Assembly: GCA_016719385.1 (NCBI GenBank)
Contig: JADJZA010000010.1
Span: forward strand, 124,001-188,000
Direction of reading: 5' to 3'
DNA length: 64,000 nt
Origin: Candidatus Microthrix subdominans
GTDB taxonomy: Bacteria; Actinomycetota; Acidimicrobiia; Acidimicrobiales; Microtrichaceae
The stretch's first letter is position 1; every line of letters starts with the position of its first letter. The position numbers and the translations under genes are program-made. Of this stretch, positions 46,684-55,921 are shown piece by piece. The notes under the pieces are model-generated. The model saw nothing but the letters and a program-made list of their open reading frames with translations, did not search any database and had not been told where the DNA came from.

Positions 46684-47769
46684 TCAGGCCGGGGGCACCC
46701 GCTGGATGACGGTCTGCGGCGGCCAGAACTCGTCCGGGCACAGCAGCCAGTGGTCGAGGTACGCCATCGTCGGCCGGTACATGTTGCGGATGTTGGCCAC
46801 TTCGGTGAGCGCCACCTCGAAGGGCACCAGCTCGAAGCCGTGGGCGGACAGCTGGTCGTACATCTGGCGAACGTCGCGCTCGTGCTGCTCGCCGGTCGGC
46901 CGCACCGCCTCGGTCCAGGGATCCAGGTCCGTCCCGTGGGCCATCAGCTGATAGATCATGTCCGCCCTCCGAAGAAACCAGAACGACGAGCCGTTGGATG
47001 CGCCGACGATCAGCTGGGCTCGCATCGCCGCTTCGGTCAGCAGCTTCAGGGCGGTCAGCCAGTTGTGCTGACGGTCGTAGCTGCGAAAAAAGCGCAACAT
47101 CGGGCTGGCACCGTGAGATGCGGCGATGTCGACCGCCCAGCTTTCCCAGTCGGCGAACTTGGCGTCGATCAACTGGGGGTTGGCATCCGGCGACCACGCG
47201 AACAGGAGGCTGTTCGGGGTGACCGGACCGGCGGAACCATCGTCGAGCGTGCTCAGCGGGCGTTCGCGGGTGGCGTAGGCGGCGTACAGCATGGGCAGGT
47301 AGGCGATGACCAAGGCGGTCGTCACCACCCCCAGCAGTCCCTCGACGAGCACCCCGGCGCGGGGCAGGACGTCGGTGGGAACCACGTCGCCGAACCCGAT
47401 CGTGAAGAACGAGACGCCGGAGTAGTAGACGTGGCCGAACACCGAGGTGGTGCCCTTGATGCCCCGCATCCCGGCCCAGATCAGACCGAAGCCGACCACC
47501 TGCAACGTCACCCACATCGTCAGCAGGATCAGCAACAGCAGCGGCCCGAATGTGGCCAGCAGCCGCTCGCGGGCCGGTCGGTGCTCGCCGATGCGGGCGA
47601 CGATGCTGCGCAGCCCGAGGAAGGCATGCCGGGCGACGATCCTCGAAGGCCACATGTTGACGTGGCTGGAACGCGAGCTGGACGTGGTGACCAGGGTGTT
47701 GACCAGGTCGGCGACCGCGACGACCACCATGATCGTGCCGACGATCACCATCACCGCGTGGGCGATCAC
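46684..47769 (-). CDS. Two-pore-helix (Ion_trans_2) potassium channel protein
   Basis: 361 residues from GTG 47769, which overlaps the upstream stop by four bases. Helices: residues 1-25 (AVMVIVGTIMVVVAVADLV), about 75-98 (LLLLILLTMWVTLQVVGF) and about 135-158. The filter FFTIGFGDVVPTD between the last two is a K+ channel selectivity sequence (TxGFGD). The C-terminal 200 residues are cytoplasmic and helical, and no RCK domain is visible. The ion is probably K+; gating is unknown. Confidence 0.85.
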   Translation of the reverse strand: MIAHAVMVIVGTIMVVVAVADLVNTLVTTSSSRSSHVNMWPSRIVARHAFLGLRSIVARIGEHRPARERLLATFGPLLLLILLTMWVTLQVVGFGLIWAGMRGIKGTTSVFGHVYYSGVSFFTIGFGDVVPTDVLPRAGVLVEGLLGVVTTALVIAYLPMLYAAYATRERPLSTLDDGSAGPVTPNSLLFAWSPDANPQLIDAKFADWESWAVDIAASHGASPMLRFFRSYDRQHNWLTALKLLTEAAMRAQLIVGASNGSSFWFLRRADMIYQLMAHGTDLDPWTEAVRPTGEQHERDVRQMYDQLSAHGFELVPFEVALTEVANIRNMYRPTMAYLDHWLLCPDEFWPPQTVIQRVPPA

Positions 47770-48158
47770 GGGCCGATGACCGCCCAGCCGCGTCGTTGCA
47801 GTTCGGCGGCCAGCACCTCGTCGGGCACGTCGCGAAGGCGCAAACCCGCCTCGGCGTTCTGGCGCTCCTCGTGCGAGATCCGGCGGGGCTCGGGCGGGGC
47901 AGAGGGTGTCGCTGATGCTCCTTCGTCATCCGGAGGTGGCGCGAACGGTCCGTCGTGGCCCTCCGCCTGGGCCTCGAGCAGGCCGATCAGCGCCTCGGCC
48001 TCGTCGCGGGTGAACTTGCCGTTCGCCTGCCGCTGCGTCAGCCCCAGCGGGCCCCGGGCGTCGCGAAAATCGCTGTGACCCGCCGCCTCGATCAGCGCTT
48101 CCAGGTCCCTCATCTGCCGTCCACCCGCCGGTGGACCGGCTGCCTGCCCGAATGCCAT
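47766..48158 (-). CDS. Small hypothetical protein coupled to the K+ channel
   Basis: 130 residues from ATG 48158, seven bases after AGGA; ATG 48113 is a second choice. The N-terminal half (MRDLEALIEAAGHSDFRDA, NGKFTRDEAEALIGLLEAQ) is helical. A Pro-rich linker follows. The end, VPDEVLAAELQRRGWAVIGP, resembles a short SAP-like helix pair. The frame runs on far upstream but without coding character. Function unknown. Coupling suggests an accessory role for the channel. Confidence 0.6.
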   Translation of the reverse strand: MAFGQAAGPPAGGRQMRDLEALIEAAGHSDFRDARGPLGLTQRQANGKFTRDEAEALIGLLEAQAEGHDGPFAPPPDDEGASATPSAPPEPRRISHEERQNAEAGLRLRDVPDEVLAAELQRRGWAVIGP

Positions 48159-48359
48159 GGGATGATCCTGCCACCTGGCGGCCTGCAGGGGGTGGGTAGG
48201 GGGCACCGGGGCGCCCGCCCCGCCATGTGCGGCCGGCCCCCGCTGGGAAATGAGTCGGGTGGGCCGGGCTTGGGGAACCGCCTGTCGATCGACGGCTGAG
48301 CGTGAGAGCGGCCCGAGGCCGATGCTGCGACCGGTCGGCGACTTTGGGACGATGGGCAG

Positions 48360-49388
48360 ATGACCGAAACGGGAGCAGCCGCCGCCCCTTGGCCGAGCGA
48401 GATGCCCCCCGAACGGCGGCCCTCTGCGGCCGAAGCACCGCCCTCCGCCGTCCAGCTGACGATCGCGGTGCCCGACGACGAGACTGCCGAGGTTCTCGCC
48501 GCCGTGGTGTGGGGTGGCGCCGCAGGCGCAGTGCCGCCGCCCGACGGGGTGGAGGAACGGGATACAGCTGACGAAGGTGTTCGCTGGGTGATCAGCTGGG
48601 TGGATCCGCCCGCTCCCGAACTTCTGGAGACGCTGGGCGCCGAGCTGTGCCGCAACGGCGCCGACGTCGTGGGCACCTCGTCGGTGGCCCACGACCAGGG
48701 ACTCGACGCCTGGCGTGATTACGCCAGCGTGTGGCGGGCCGGACCGTTTGCCGTGCGGCCGCCGTGGCTGGAGGCGATCCCCGATGCCGAGACGATCGAC
48801 CTGGTGATCGACCCCGGCGCCACGTTTGGCTCCGGGTCGCACCAGAGCACCCGCATGGCCCTCGAGCTGCTCGCCGACCTGCCGATCGACAAGATGCCGG
48901 TCGTCGACGTGGGCAGCGGCTCAGGGATCCTCGGCATCGGAGCAGCGCTGTTGGGAGCCGCTCGGGTGGATCTGGTCGAGCTCGACCCCCGAGGTGAGAA
49001 CGTTGGCCTGACCAACGCCTTTCGCAACCGGGTCGCCGACCGGGTGCGGTGGGCCGGGACCGACGCAACGGCATTGGCAGGCGTTCGAACGGGTCCTGCG
49101 CAGCACGAACCGCGTGTGGTCGCCGCCAACATGTTGATCGGCGAGCTGGAGGCGGTAGCCCCGTCCCTGCGGGCGCTCGCCGGGACCGGCGGCCTCGTCA
49201 TCGCCGCAGGCGTCCTGGAGTCCCAGGTGCCCCGACTGATGCAGGCACTGGGCGCCCATCGTCGCGTCGACTGTCGCATCGAACCCTCCGAAACCGACCC
49301 GTCGGTCAGTTGGGCCGCCCTGGCGTTGGAGCTCCAACCCGCGCCCGATCCGGAAGCCGATGACGTCGACCCGAGGACGCCTCGATGA
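48360..49388 (+). CDS. prmA: Ribosomal protein L11 methyltransferase
   Basis: 342 residues from ATG 48360. The N-terminal substrate domain is followed by the AdoMet fold from about 150: IDPGATFGSGSHQSTRMALELL is the PrmA hallmark, then VVDVGSGSGILGIGAALLGA (motif I), VVAANMLIGELEAVAPSL (the NxL motif), and LVIAAGVLESQVPRL. It methylates L11 at several sites. The first about 30 residues are an extra Pro/Ala-rich stretch. It overlaps rsmD by four bases (ATGA). Confidence 0.9.
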   Translation: MTETGAAAAPWPSEMPPERRPSAAEAPPSAVQLTIAVPDDETAEVLAAVVWGGAAGAVPPPDGVEERDTADEGVRWVISWVDPPAPELLETLGAELCRNGADVVGTSSVAHDQGLDAWRDYASVWRAGPFAVRPPWLEAIPDAETIDLVIDPGATFGSGSHQSTRMALELLADLPIDKMPVVDVGSGSGILGIGAALLGAARVDLVELDPRGENVGLTNAFRNRVADRVRWAGTDATALAGVRTGPAQHEPRVVAANMLIGELEAVAPSLRALAGTGGLVIAAGVLESQVPRLMQALGAHRRVDCRIEPSETDPSVSWAALALELQPAPDPEADDVDPRTPR

Positions 49389-49924
49389 GGGTGGTTGCGG
49401 GCAGCGCAGCCGGCCGTCGCCTGGAGGCACCGCCGGGGACGGCCACCCGGCCCACCGGTGACCGGGTGCGCGAGGCGACGTTCAACTCGCTGGGCTCGTT
49501 GGGCCTAGTGCAGGACGCCACGCTGATCGACGTGTTCGCCGGCAGTGGTGCCCTGGGCATCGAGGCCCTGTCGCGAGGGGCCGAGTCGGTGACCTTTCTC
49601 GAACGTGACCCCAGGGCGGTGCGGGTGATCAAGGCCAACCTGGCGACGGTCGGGCTGGCCGAGCGGGCCGAGGTGGTGCGGGGCGACGCCCTCGCGTACC
49701 TGGCATCCACCGAGCGGCGCTGGGACGTGGCGCTGCTCGACCCGCCGTATCGCTGGGACGGATGGGACCGGCTGTGGCTCGCGCTGCCGGTGGAGTGGGC
49801 CGTCGTGGAACGCGATGTCGAGACGGAACCGCCCGAGGGCTGGAAGCGGCAGCGGTCCCGACGCTACGGCGGCACCTGGGTCACCGTGCTGAGCAGCGAT
49901 CAGCCCTCCGGCGCGGCCATCTGA
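49385..49924 (+). CDS. rsmD: 16S rRNA (guanine-N2)-methyltransferase RsmD
   Basis: 179 residues from ATG 49385. MRVVAGSAAGRRLEAPPGTATRPTGDR-like start with TRPTGDRVREATFNSLGS is the RsmD N-terminus. DVFAGSGALGIEALSRGA binds AdoMet and VALLDPPYRWDG is the catalytic DPPY. It methylates G966 (E. coli numbering) of 16S rRNA. Coupled to prmA upstream, with coaD 79 bases downstream, it shows the usual rsmD-coaD pairing. Confidence 0.94.
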   Translation: MRVVAGSAAGRRLEAPPGTATRPTGDRVREATFNSLGSLGLVQDATLIDVFAGSGALGIEALSRGAESVTFLERDPRAVRVIKANLATVGLAERAEVVRGDALAYLASTERRWDVALLDPPYRWDGWDRLWLALPVEWAVVERDVETEPPEGWKRQRSRRYGGTWVTVLSSDQPSGAAI

Positions 49925-50003
49925 TCACCGAGCGCGAGGTCCCCTCGCACGTTCGGTCCCAGGCGGCGCCCGAAGGGGTGGCCCGCGCAGCTACGATCGC
50001 CGT

Positions 50004-50504
50004 GTGACCACGGTGCTCTATCCCGGCTCGTTCGATCCCATCCACAACGGACACGTGGAGATCGTCGAAACCGCCTCCCGCCTCTTCGACCGGGTGGTGG
50101 TCGCCACCCTGCACAACCCCCAGAAGCGGTCGGGGCTGTTCGACCTGGCCGAGCGAAGCAGGCTGATCGCGGCCAGCCTCGCCCATCTGGACAACGTCGA
50201 GGTGACCAGCTTCTCCAGCCTGGTGGTTGATCTGGCCAAGGAGGTGGAGGCCAGCTTCATCGTCAAGGGCCTGCGGGCGGTGTCGGACTTCGAGTCCGAA
50301 CTGCAGATGGCCCAGACCAACACCACGATTTCCGGGGTGGATACCTTGTTCATCCCGTCGGCCAGTTCGCATTCGTTTCTGGCCTCCAAGCTGATCCGCG
50401 AGATCGCCCGCTTCGGCGGCGAGATCTCGGGGATGGTCCCCCCGGCGGTGGCGGACGCCTTGCACCAACGATTCACCGAATCGAACGAGGAGATTCACAC
50501 ATGA
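50004..50504 (+). CDS. coaD: Phosphopantetheine adenylyltransferase
   Basis: 166 residues from GTG 50004. TTVLYPGSFDPIHNGHVEIV has the HxGH nucleotidyltransferase motif, and AEASFIVKGLRAVSDFESE-type context (FIVKGLRAVSDFESELQM) is the substrate region. SHSFLASKLIREIARFGG with S-x-T/S-K-like motif follows. It makes dephospho-CoA in coenzyme A synthesis. The stop overlaps the start of the sepIVA-like gene (ATGA). Confidence 0.95.
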   Translation: MTTVLYPGSFDPIHNGHVEIVETASRLFDRVVVATLHNPQKRSGLFDLAERSRLIAASLAHLDNVEVTSFSSLVVDLAKEVEASFIVKGLRAVSDFESELQMAQTNTTISGVDTLFIPSASSHSFLASKLIREIARFGGEISGMVPPAVADALHQRFTESNEEIHT

Positions 50505-51226
50505 ACGACGGCGTGAGCTTTGACGAGGGCTACCAGGACGACGATGCCTACGACACCCGCCCCCTGGCCTCGGGTGAGCACCGGCAGTACACGGCGAGCG
50601 ACTACCTCGACGACGCGCCGGCCGACGACCTGAGCGTCGACTTCGCCGAGGAGCCGCTCGATACGGCGGGCTACACGATGCCCCGCACCGAGCAGCTGCT
50701 GCGCCGGGTGGTCGACCTGATCGAGGCCGCTCCCGGCCTGCCGATGTCGGCGTCGGTGCGCATCAACAAAGACGAGATCCTCGAGCTGCTCGACGACGGC
50801 GTGGCCCGCCTGCCCGACGAGCTGCGCGCCGCCCGATGGCTGTTGAAGGAGCGCGACGAGTTTCTCGCCAAGACCCGGCGGGACGGTGAGGAGATCATCT
50901 CCGACGCCAAGGCGAGGGTGGCCCACATGGTGCAGCGCACCGAGGTGGTGAAGGCGGCCGAGCAGCATGCTCGCAAGGTGACCGAGGACGCCGAGGCCGA
51001 AGCCCGGCGCATGCACCACGAGGTCGAGGACTACTGCGACCAGAAGCTGGCCAGCTTTGAGATCGTGCTGGAGCGCATCACCCGAGCGGTGGGCGCCGGA
51101 CGCCAGAAGTTGTCGGCCACCTCCCTGGCAGAGGCGCAGCTGGCGCCTCAGGAAGAGGACTCGCTGTCGGAGGCACTGTTCTTCGACCAGGACGCCATGG
51201 ATGCCGAACGTGAGTCGCAGCAGTAG
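50501..51226 (+). CDS. sepIVA: SepIVA-like DivIVA-family septum/polar protein
   Basis: 241 residues from ATG 50501. The first 55 residues are acidic and disordered. From about 63 a DivIVA-like helical region starts (TEQLLRRVVDLIEAAPGL, KDEILELLDDGVARLPDEL), followed by a long coiled coil (about 110-205) rich in Lys/Glu/Ala. In mycobacteria SepIVA (Rv2927c) occupies the same place, next to a DUF177 gene, and is needed for septation and cell-wall growth. It is coupled to coaD upstream and overlaps the DUF177 gene downstream. Confidence 0.8.
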   Translation: MNDGVSFDEGYQDDDAYDTRPLASGEHRQYTASDYLDDAPADDLSVDFAEEPLDTAGYTMPRTEQLLRRVVDLIEAAPGLPMSASVRINKDEILELLDDGVARLPDELRAARWLLKERDEFLAKTRRDGEEIISDAKARVAHMVQRTEVVKAAEQHARKVTEDAEAEARRMHHEVEDYCDQKLASFEIVLERITRAVGAGRQKLSATSLAEAQLAPQEEDSLSEALFFDQDAMDAERESQQ

Positions 51227-51743
51227 CGGCCGCCCCGCCCATGGGCCGCTGCTGGTGCCGGTCGCCGAGCTGCGGCGGCGGGTCGGCAACGTCGACGAGG
51301 TTGAGGGGGCGGTGGCGCTCGACGGTGCGGAGGTGTTGGGCACCCGGCTGGCCGACGGGGCCGAAGCCACGGTTGCCCTGCGCCTGGAGGCCCTCTCGGA
51401 CGCCGTGGTGATCACCGGCGAGGCCGAGGCCCCATGGGAGGGCGAGTGCCGTCGCTGCCTCGAGCCGGTCTCGGGGATGGCGATCGGCGACATCGATGAG
51501 GTGGCGCGGACGATGCCCCTCGATGGCGAGCTGGCGATCGAGGACGACCGCATCGACCTCACCGAGGCGGTGCGGGCCGCCGTGGTGCTCGCGTTGCCGA
51601 TGGCACCGCTGTGCAGCGACGACTGCATGGGCCCAGACCCGGAGGCCTACCCGGTCACGGTCGAGGACGAGGACGCCGACGGCGAAGCACCTCCACCCGA
51701 CCCCCGGTGGGCGGCCCTCTCGGAGCTCCACCCCGACGAGTGA
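51201..51743 (+). CDS. DUF177/YceD-family protein
   Basis: 180 residues from ATG 51201 (PNVSRSSSGRPAHGPLL); GTG 51210 is also possible. It overlaps the sepIVA-like gene by 26 bases. VPVAELRRRVGNVDEV, WEGECRRCLEPVSG and LCSDDCMGPDPEAYP are DUF177 landmarks, and the gene lies right before rpmF as usual. The family is linked to 23S rRNA or ribosome assembly. The second half of the usual zinc knuckle (GLCPxCG after CxxDC) is missing here. Confidence 0.85.
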   Translation: MPNVSRSSSGRPAHGPLLVPVAELRRRVGNVDEVEGAVALDGAEVLGTRLADGAEATVALRLEALSDAVVITGEAEAPWEGECRRCLEPVSGMAIGDIDEVARTMPLDGELAIEDDRIDLTEAVRAAVVLALPMAPLCSDDCMGPDPEAYPVTVEDEDADGEAPPPDPRWAALSELHPDE

Positions 51744-51859
51744 ACCGGGCGTTTGGGCCGCCGAGGTGCACGGCGGGACGGCGGGACGGTAACGTTGTCG
51801 GCTGGCCGTAGCCCGCACCCCCGCAATGGTGCCCGGCGCCCCCGACTGAAGGTGTTCCC

Positions 51860-52039
51860 ATGGCTGTTCCCAAGCGCAAGACCTCCAAGGCGAAGAGCCG
51901 TACCCGTCGGGCGTCCAACTGGCGTCTCGAATCGGCCCCTCGCTCGCTGTGCGATCGCTGCAACACCCCAAAGCGGCCCCACACGGTGTGCTCCAACTGT
52001 GGTTGGTACCACGGTCGTCAGGCGATTGAAGTCAGCTGA
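51860..52039 (+). CDS. rpmF: 50S ribosomal protein L32
   Basis: 59 residues from ATG 51860. It begins AVPKRKTSKAKSRTRRAS, the L32 N-terminus. CDRCNTPKRPHTVCSNCGWY gives four cysteines of the zinc form. It ends at TGA 52037-52039. The gene is short but complete and sits directly after the DUF177 gene, as in most bacteria. Confidence 0.96.
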   Translation: MAVPKRKTSKAKSRTRRASNWRLESAPRSLCDRCNTPKRPHTVCSNCGWYHGRQAIEVS

Positions 52040-52042
52040 ACC

Positions 52043-52110
52043 TGTTCGGCCCGGCCCGCCTGCATCAGCGGCGGGAGTGTGATGCTCGGCCGAGGTTGTT
52101 CGGCCCGGCC
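52043..52110. repeat. Direct repeat of 14 bp after rpmF
   Basis: TGTTCGGCCCGGCC occurs at 52043-52056 and again at 52097-52110, in the 288-base gap after rpmF. No terminator with a T-tract or coding frame is clear in the gap. The function of the repeat is unknown. Confidence 0.5.
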
Positions 52111-52327
52111 ACCGAGCTGGCTGGCCCGGTGAGCACCCAGATCTAGTTTGCGCTTGTGAGTACTTGCGGGCAGTCGGTCGGGCCGCGCATCTACATCCTG
52201 GCTGTCACAGGGCGTCGGTACCGTTGACCGCGTTGCAACGCTTTGTCGTGTTGATATCGATCGCGTTGCCCGGTCGGAGGCTCCGGAGGCCTCTTCGTGA
52301 GGTTCGGCTGACGACGGGAGACGCCCG

Positions 52328-52786
52328 ATGACGATCACCAATGAGGACCGCTACGCTTTGCAGGAACGAGCCAACTCGGTCCTGGGAAGGGAGCACGCTG
52401 CCACCATGATGGAGCTACTTCCACCGGTCGGCTGGGCGGATGTCGCCACCAAAAGCGATCTCGATGCTCAGAGCGAGACCCTGACCCTCAAGCTGCGCCT
52501 CGAATGGGCCGCTGCGGAGCAACGGATTCGTGGCGACATGGCGTCGATGGAGATGGGTATCCGTGGCGATATGGCGTCGATGGAGAAGAACCTCCGCAGT
52601 GACATGGCGTCGATGCAACAGGGGCACAGCGGTGACATGGCGTCGATGGAGAACGCGATCGCCGAGCTTCGGGTCAGCTTCGAGGCCGGGCTCCGGCAGT
52701 TTCAGAACCGGATAGTGGTGATCGTCGTATCGTTGGTAGGCGCGCTCGCCGCCATTGTGGGTGCAATGGCGGCGTTCTTGGCGTAA
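52328..52786 (+). CDS. Coiled-coil protein with C-terminal membrane anchor
   Basis: 152 residues from ATG 52328. An N-terminal segment with LPPVGWADVATKSDLD resembles small coiled-coil proteins common in actinobacteria. A helical stalk then repeats an 11-residue unit, RGDMASMEMGI, RGDMASMEKNL, RSDMASMQQGH and SGDMASMENAI (coded by 33-bp units, about 52530-52661). The end is a single membrane helix (IVVIVVSLVGALAAIVGAMAAF). It is probably a tail-anchored oligomeric protein. Function unknown. Confidence 0.7.
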   Translation: MTITNEDRYALQERANSVLGREHAATMMELLPPVGWADVATKSDLDAQSETLTLKLRLEWAAAEQRIRGDMASMEMGIRGDMASMEKNLRSDMASMQQGHSGDMASMENAIAELRVSFEAGLRQFQNRIVVIVVSLVGALAAIVGAMAAFLA

Positions 52787-52823
52787 CCCGGGCTGCGCCG
52801 GTGGTCGGCGCCGCGCTGACGAC

Positions 52824-54907
52824 CTACTTGAGGCCGACGGTGCGCGTCCGCGCGTCGAAGTTGAGGCCCAACGTGGCCGAGTCGGTGGCAAACTCGTGCG
52901 TGGTGTCCAGGTGGTCGACCGTGCCGAACGCCGACTCGTGGGCGGGTAGTCGGCCAGCGACACCTCAGTGCCTCCGACGGTGAAGGGTGCGGTCGAGCCG
53001 AACCCGAGAGGCCCGGCAGACGTTGAGTCGTAGCCGACGATGAAGCCGTCGCCGCTTCGGTCGACCGTCGGCTGGGAAGCCAGGATCGACTCCTTTCCAG
53101 TCACCTCGTCGAAGCGGTCCTGGGGTACGAACGCGTGGGTGAGGGGCTGGTAGCCGAACACGGTCCACAACAGCTCGTCGGTGCCCTCGTCCCACGCCGG
53201 TTGGTAGATGTGGATCGCCGCTCGCTCGTATTGGGCCGATCGGGGCATCGACGCCTCGCCGGTCCAGTAGCCGGGCCGGCCATCGTCGTCCCAGTCGGTG
53301 CTCTCGTCCCGGTCGGTTACCGGATGGTTGGTGAAGACAAGCGCGTCGGCATCGATGGCGGCCTGCCAGCTGTGAGCCTGGTCCCTCATCGCCCCGAAGC
53401 GGTGGTCCTGCACCGAGGCGAGCGACACGTCGTCGCCTCGCCACGCATAGGTGTTGGCCTCGGACAGGAAACCGAAGTTGACGATGTTGTGGTTCTGTTG
53501 GAGCCAGGGACGTATCCGATCGATGTCGCCACCGTTGAGGTCGACCAGCGCCTTCACCTGTTCGTGCAGGGGCACCTCGAACAGGTTGTAACGCTCGGCT
53601 TGGGCCACGCCGATGCCGGCCACCTGCCAGGTGCCCACAGCTCCCAGGCTCCACCAGCACGACAGGTTGGCCGCATCGTCGAAGTCGTAGCCGAAGGGCG
53701 CCTCGGGGTTTGTGGTCACCGGGGCGGCGTCGTCGACGAAGATGCCGTGCCGCTCGCGCACGACCCCGGGTGCCTCGGCGACCGCCATGTCGACGACGGC
53801 CCGGGGCGGACGGTAGGAGGTGGCGGCGCACAGGTAGGTGGTGCCGGTGTCGGTGTGATTCTGAAAGCCGAAGTCGGTGTCGTCGAAGAGGAACTTGGAC
53901 ACGCCGAACGTGGCCTCGTCCCGCGAGGTCATCTTGTCCTTCTTATAGGTGCGACCCCGCGGTGCGGTGTAGCTGCCGGCGTGGGTGTGGGCGGCCAGGT
54001 CGACGAGGCACAGGTCCAATGCCATGGCGGCTGCAACGGCGAGCTCCTCGTCCCCGCCCAGCTCGATCAGCGTGACCAGCGGGGTGATGTTCTTCAGCAT
54101 GTACACGTTGGAGTGCCACTCGAAGAAGCCGAACCGGGCCCGTTCGTCGATCCACTTGAGAATCCCAGGCTTGGCGCGCTCGGAGTGCTCGGCGCCGGCC
54201 AGGCCGGTGATCGTGAAGGTCTCCTCCGACAGGTGCCGGCCGGCCAGGTACTCGATGACCAGCCCGATGATGATGTGGTTTTCCGACCAGTACCAGAGGT
54301 TGTCCACCCGGCTGTTCGGGTTGGGGTCGTCATAGCGATAGCGGTTGTCGACCAGCCGCTGCTCGATCGCCTCGATGACGTCCGGGGCGAGCGTGGTCAT
54401 CCCGGCGTTGAACGATGCAGCATTCGCTGATGCAGTGTTGGAGGGTGGAGCCTTGGACGAGTCCCCGCCGTCGGTGCCGAGCCGGAGGAGCCACAGCAGA
54501 TACATGAGGTCGAAGTCGCGGGTGTCCTCCCATCCGTCGATCTTGGTCCAGGTGTCCGCAAGCGAGTCGACGGTGACCGCCTCGACGTTCCAGCGGTAGT
54601 CGGGATCGCGTCGAGCCCGGATGAGGTGGCCCGCGACCCCGGTGGCGTTGCCGGCGTCGAACTCGGTGGTGGCGAAGGCCAGGTACTCGTCGACGCGCCG
54701 CTGGTAGACCGCCTCGTCGATCAGCCCGTCGTCGCCGGGTGCCGCTCCCGGTGTCGGCATGGATGCACAGCCTGCGCCGTCGTTGCACACATCGGGCAGC
54801 GGATCGCCGGAGGCGCTGTTGCTCTCGGTGGTGCACGACGTCATGGCCAGCGCCCCGGCCAGTCCGGCCGACCCGGCCAAAAAGAACCGACGGTTGCTGT
54901 TGACCAC
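52824..54907 (-). pseudogene. Tat-exported lipoprotein of unknown function, frameshifted near the 3' end
   Basis: About 694 residues from GTG 54907 (VNSNRRFFLAGSAGLAG), after GGGGAG. NRRFFLAG is a twin-arginine signal and AMTSC a lipobox, so it should be exported folded and lipidated. The mature part is helix-rich (YWSENHIIIGLVIEYLAGRH, ARFGFFEWHSNVYMLKNITP, HTDTGTTYLCAATSYRPPRA), with an arrangement that could be an alpha/alpha toroid; I do not recognise the family. After SLADYP, around 52941-52947, the frame breaks. The next frame supplies HESAFGTVDHLDTTHEF and a natural stop at 52824. One missing base would explain this, from mutation or sequencing error. If the error is in the sequence, the gene is intact. 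Confidence 0.65.
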
Positions 54908-55010
54908 GTGAACTCCCCGATGCTCAGCGCCCCACTCCCACCGTCCATGCTGCGTCACGAGCCGGCGGGTGCCAGGCCGATGGTAGATCGGAAGGCGGCG
55001 CCGCGGCGCC

Positions 55011-55077
55011 GTGACCCAGAGAACCGTGACTCAGAGAACCGTGACCCAGAGAACCGTGACCCAGAGAACCGTGACAC
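55011..55077 (+). repeat. 15-bp tandem repeat upstream of the enoyl-CoA hydratase gene
   Basis: Units of GTGACCCAGAGAACC start at 55011, 55026, 55041 and 55056, with a partial copy at 55071. One copy has T for C. It ends 11 bases before the hydratase ATG and lies in the shared promoter region with the Tat lipoprotein. The unit is five codons, and the frame is open with the hydratase. Confidence 0.9.
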
Positions 55078-55087
55078 TGTGGACGCC

Positions 55088-55921
55088 ATGGGCATAGCCA
55101 CAGAGACCACCGGCCGGACCCTGGTGGTCACCATCGACCGCCCGAAGCGCCGCAACGCCGTCGACCGCACGACCGCCGACGAATTGCACCGGGCGTTTGT
55201 CGCCTTCGATGCTGACGGAGGCCTCGACGTGGCCGTGTTGACCGGTGCCGGCGGCAACTTCTGCGCCGGGGCCGACCTGCATGCGATCGGCACGGGCGAC
55301 GGCAACCGGGTGTCCGACGACCCCGACGCACCGGCGCCGCTCGGCTGCACGCGGCTGCTGCTCGACAAGCCCGTGATCGCCGCAGTCGAGGGCTTCGCCG
55401 TCGCCGGCGGGCTCGAACTGGCGCTGTGGTGTGACCTGCGGGTGGCGGCCACCGACGCCACCTTCGGCGTGTACTGCCGCCGCTTCGGGGTGCCCCTGGT
55501 CGATGGCGGCACGGTGCGGTTGCCTCGTCTGATCGGCCAGAGCCGGGCGTCGGACATGATCCTCACCGGCCGGGGGATCTCCGGGGTGGAGGCGGGGGAG
55601 TGGGGCCTGGCCAACCGCACGTGCGCGCCGGGATCGGCGCTCGACGCCGCGCTCGAGCTGGCGGCGTCGATCGCCGAGTTTCCGCAGCAGTGCCTGCGCA
55701 ACGATCGGCGTTCCAGCTACGAGCAGTGGGGCCTCGGCCTCGACGATGCGCTGGCCAACGAGACCCGGCTGGGGTTGGCGACGCTGCACAGCGGCGAGAC
55801 CCTCGAGGGGGCCGCCCGATTTGTCGCCGGGGCTGGCAGGAGTGGAGCCGCAGTGCCTCCGACTCGGGAGCCAGGCCAGCCCGGTCTGGGCCCGGTCGAA
55901 ACCGGTGACGGCCAACGGTAG
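55088..55921 (+). CDS. Enoyl-CoA hydratase/isomerase-family protein
   Basis: 277 residues from ATG 55088. The crotonase fold is shown by VVTIDRPKRRNAVDRTTADEL, the oxyanion-hole segment GGNFCAGADLHAIG near residue 58, VIAAVEGFAVAGGLELALWCDLRVA, and GVPLVDGGTVRLPRLIG with the Glu position of hydratases not obvious. It probably acts in beta-oxidation; hydratase or isomerase cannot be decided. The open frame upstream includes the 15-bp repeats, but the family starts where this ATG is. Confidence 0.88.
   Translation: MGIATETTGRTLVVTIDRPKRRNAVDRTTADELHRAFVAFDADGGLDVAVLTGAGGNFCAGADLHAIGTGDGNRVSDDPDAPAPLGCTRLLLDKPVIAAVEGFAVAGGLELALWCDLRVAATDATFGVYCRRFGVPLVDGGTVRLPRLIGQSRASDMILTGRGISGVEAGEWGLANRTCAPGSALDAALELAASIAEFPQQCLRNDRRSSYEQWGLGLDDALANETRLGLATLHSGETLEGAARFVAGAGRSGAAVPPTREPGQPGLGPVETGDGQR

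Noticed and set aside
47766..48842. A 358-residue version of the small channel-linked protein
   Set aside because: The upstream part is antisense to prmA and lacks coding character.
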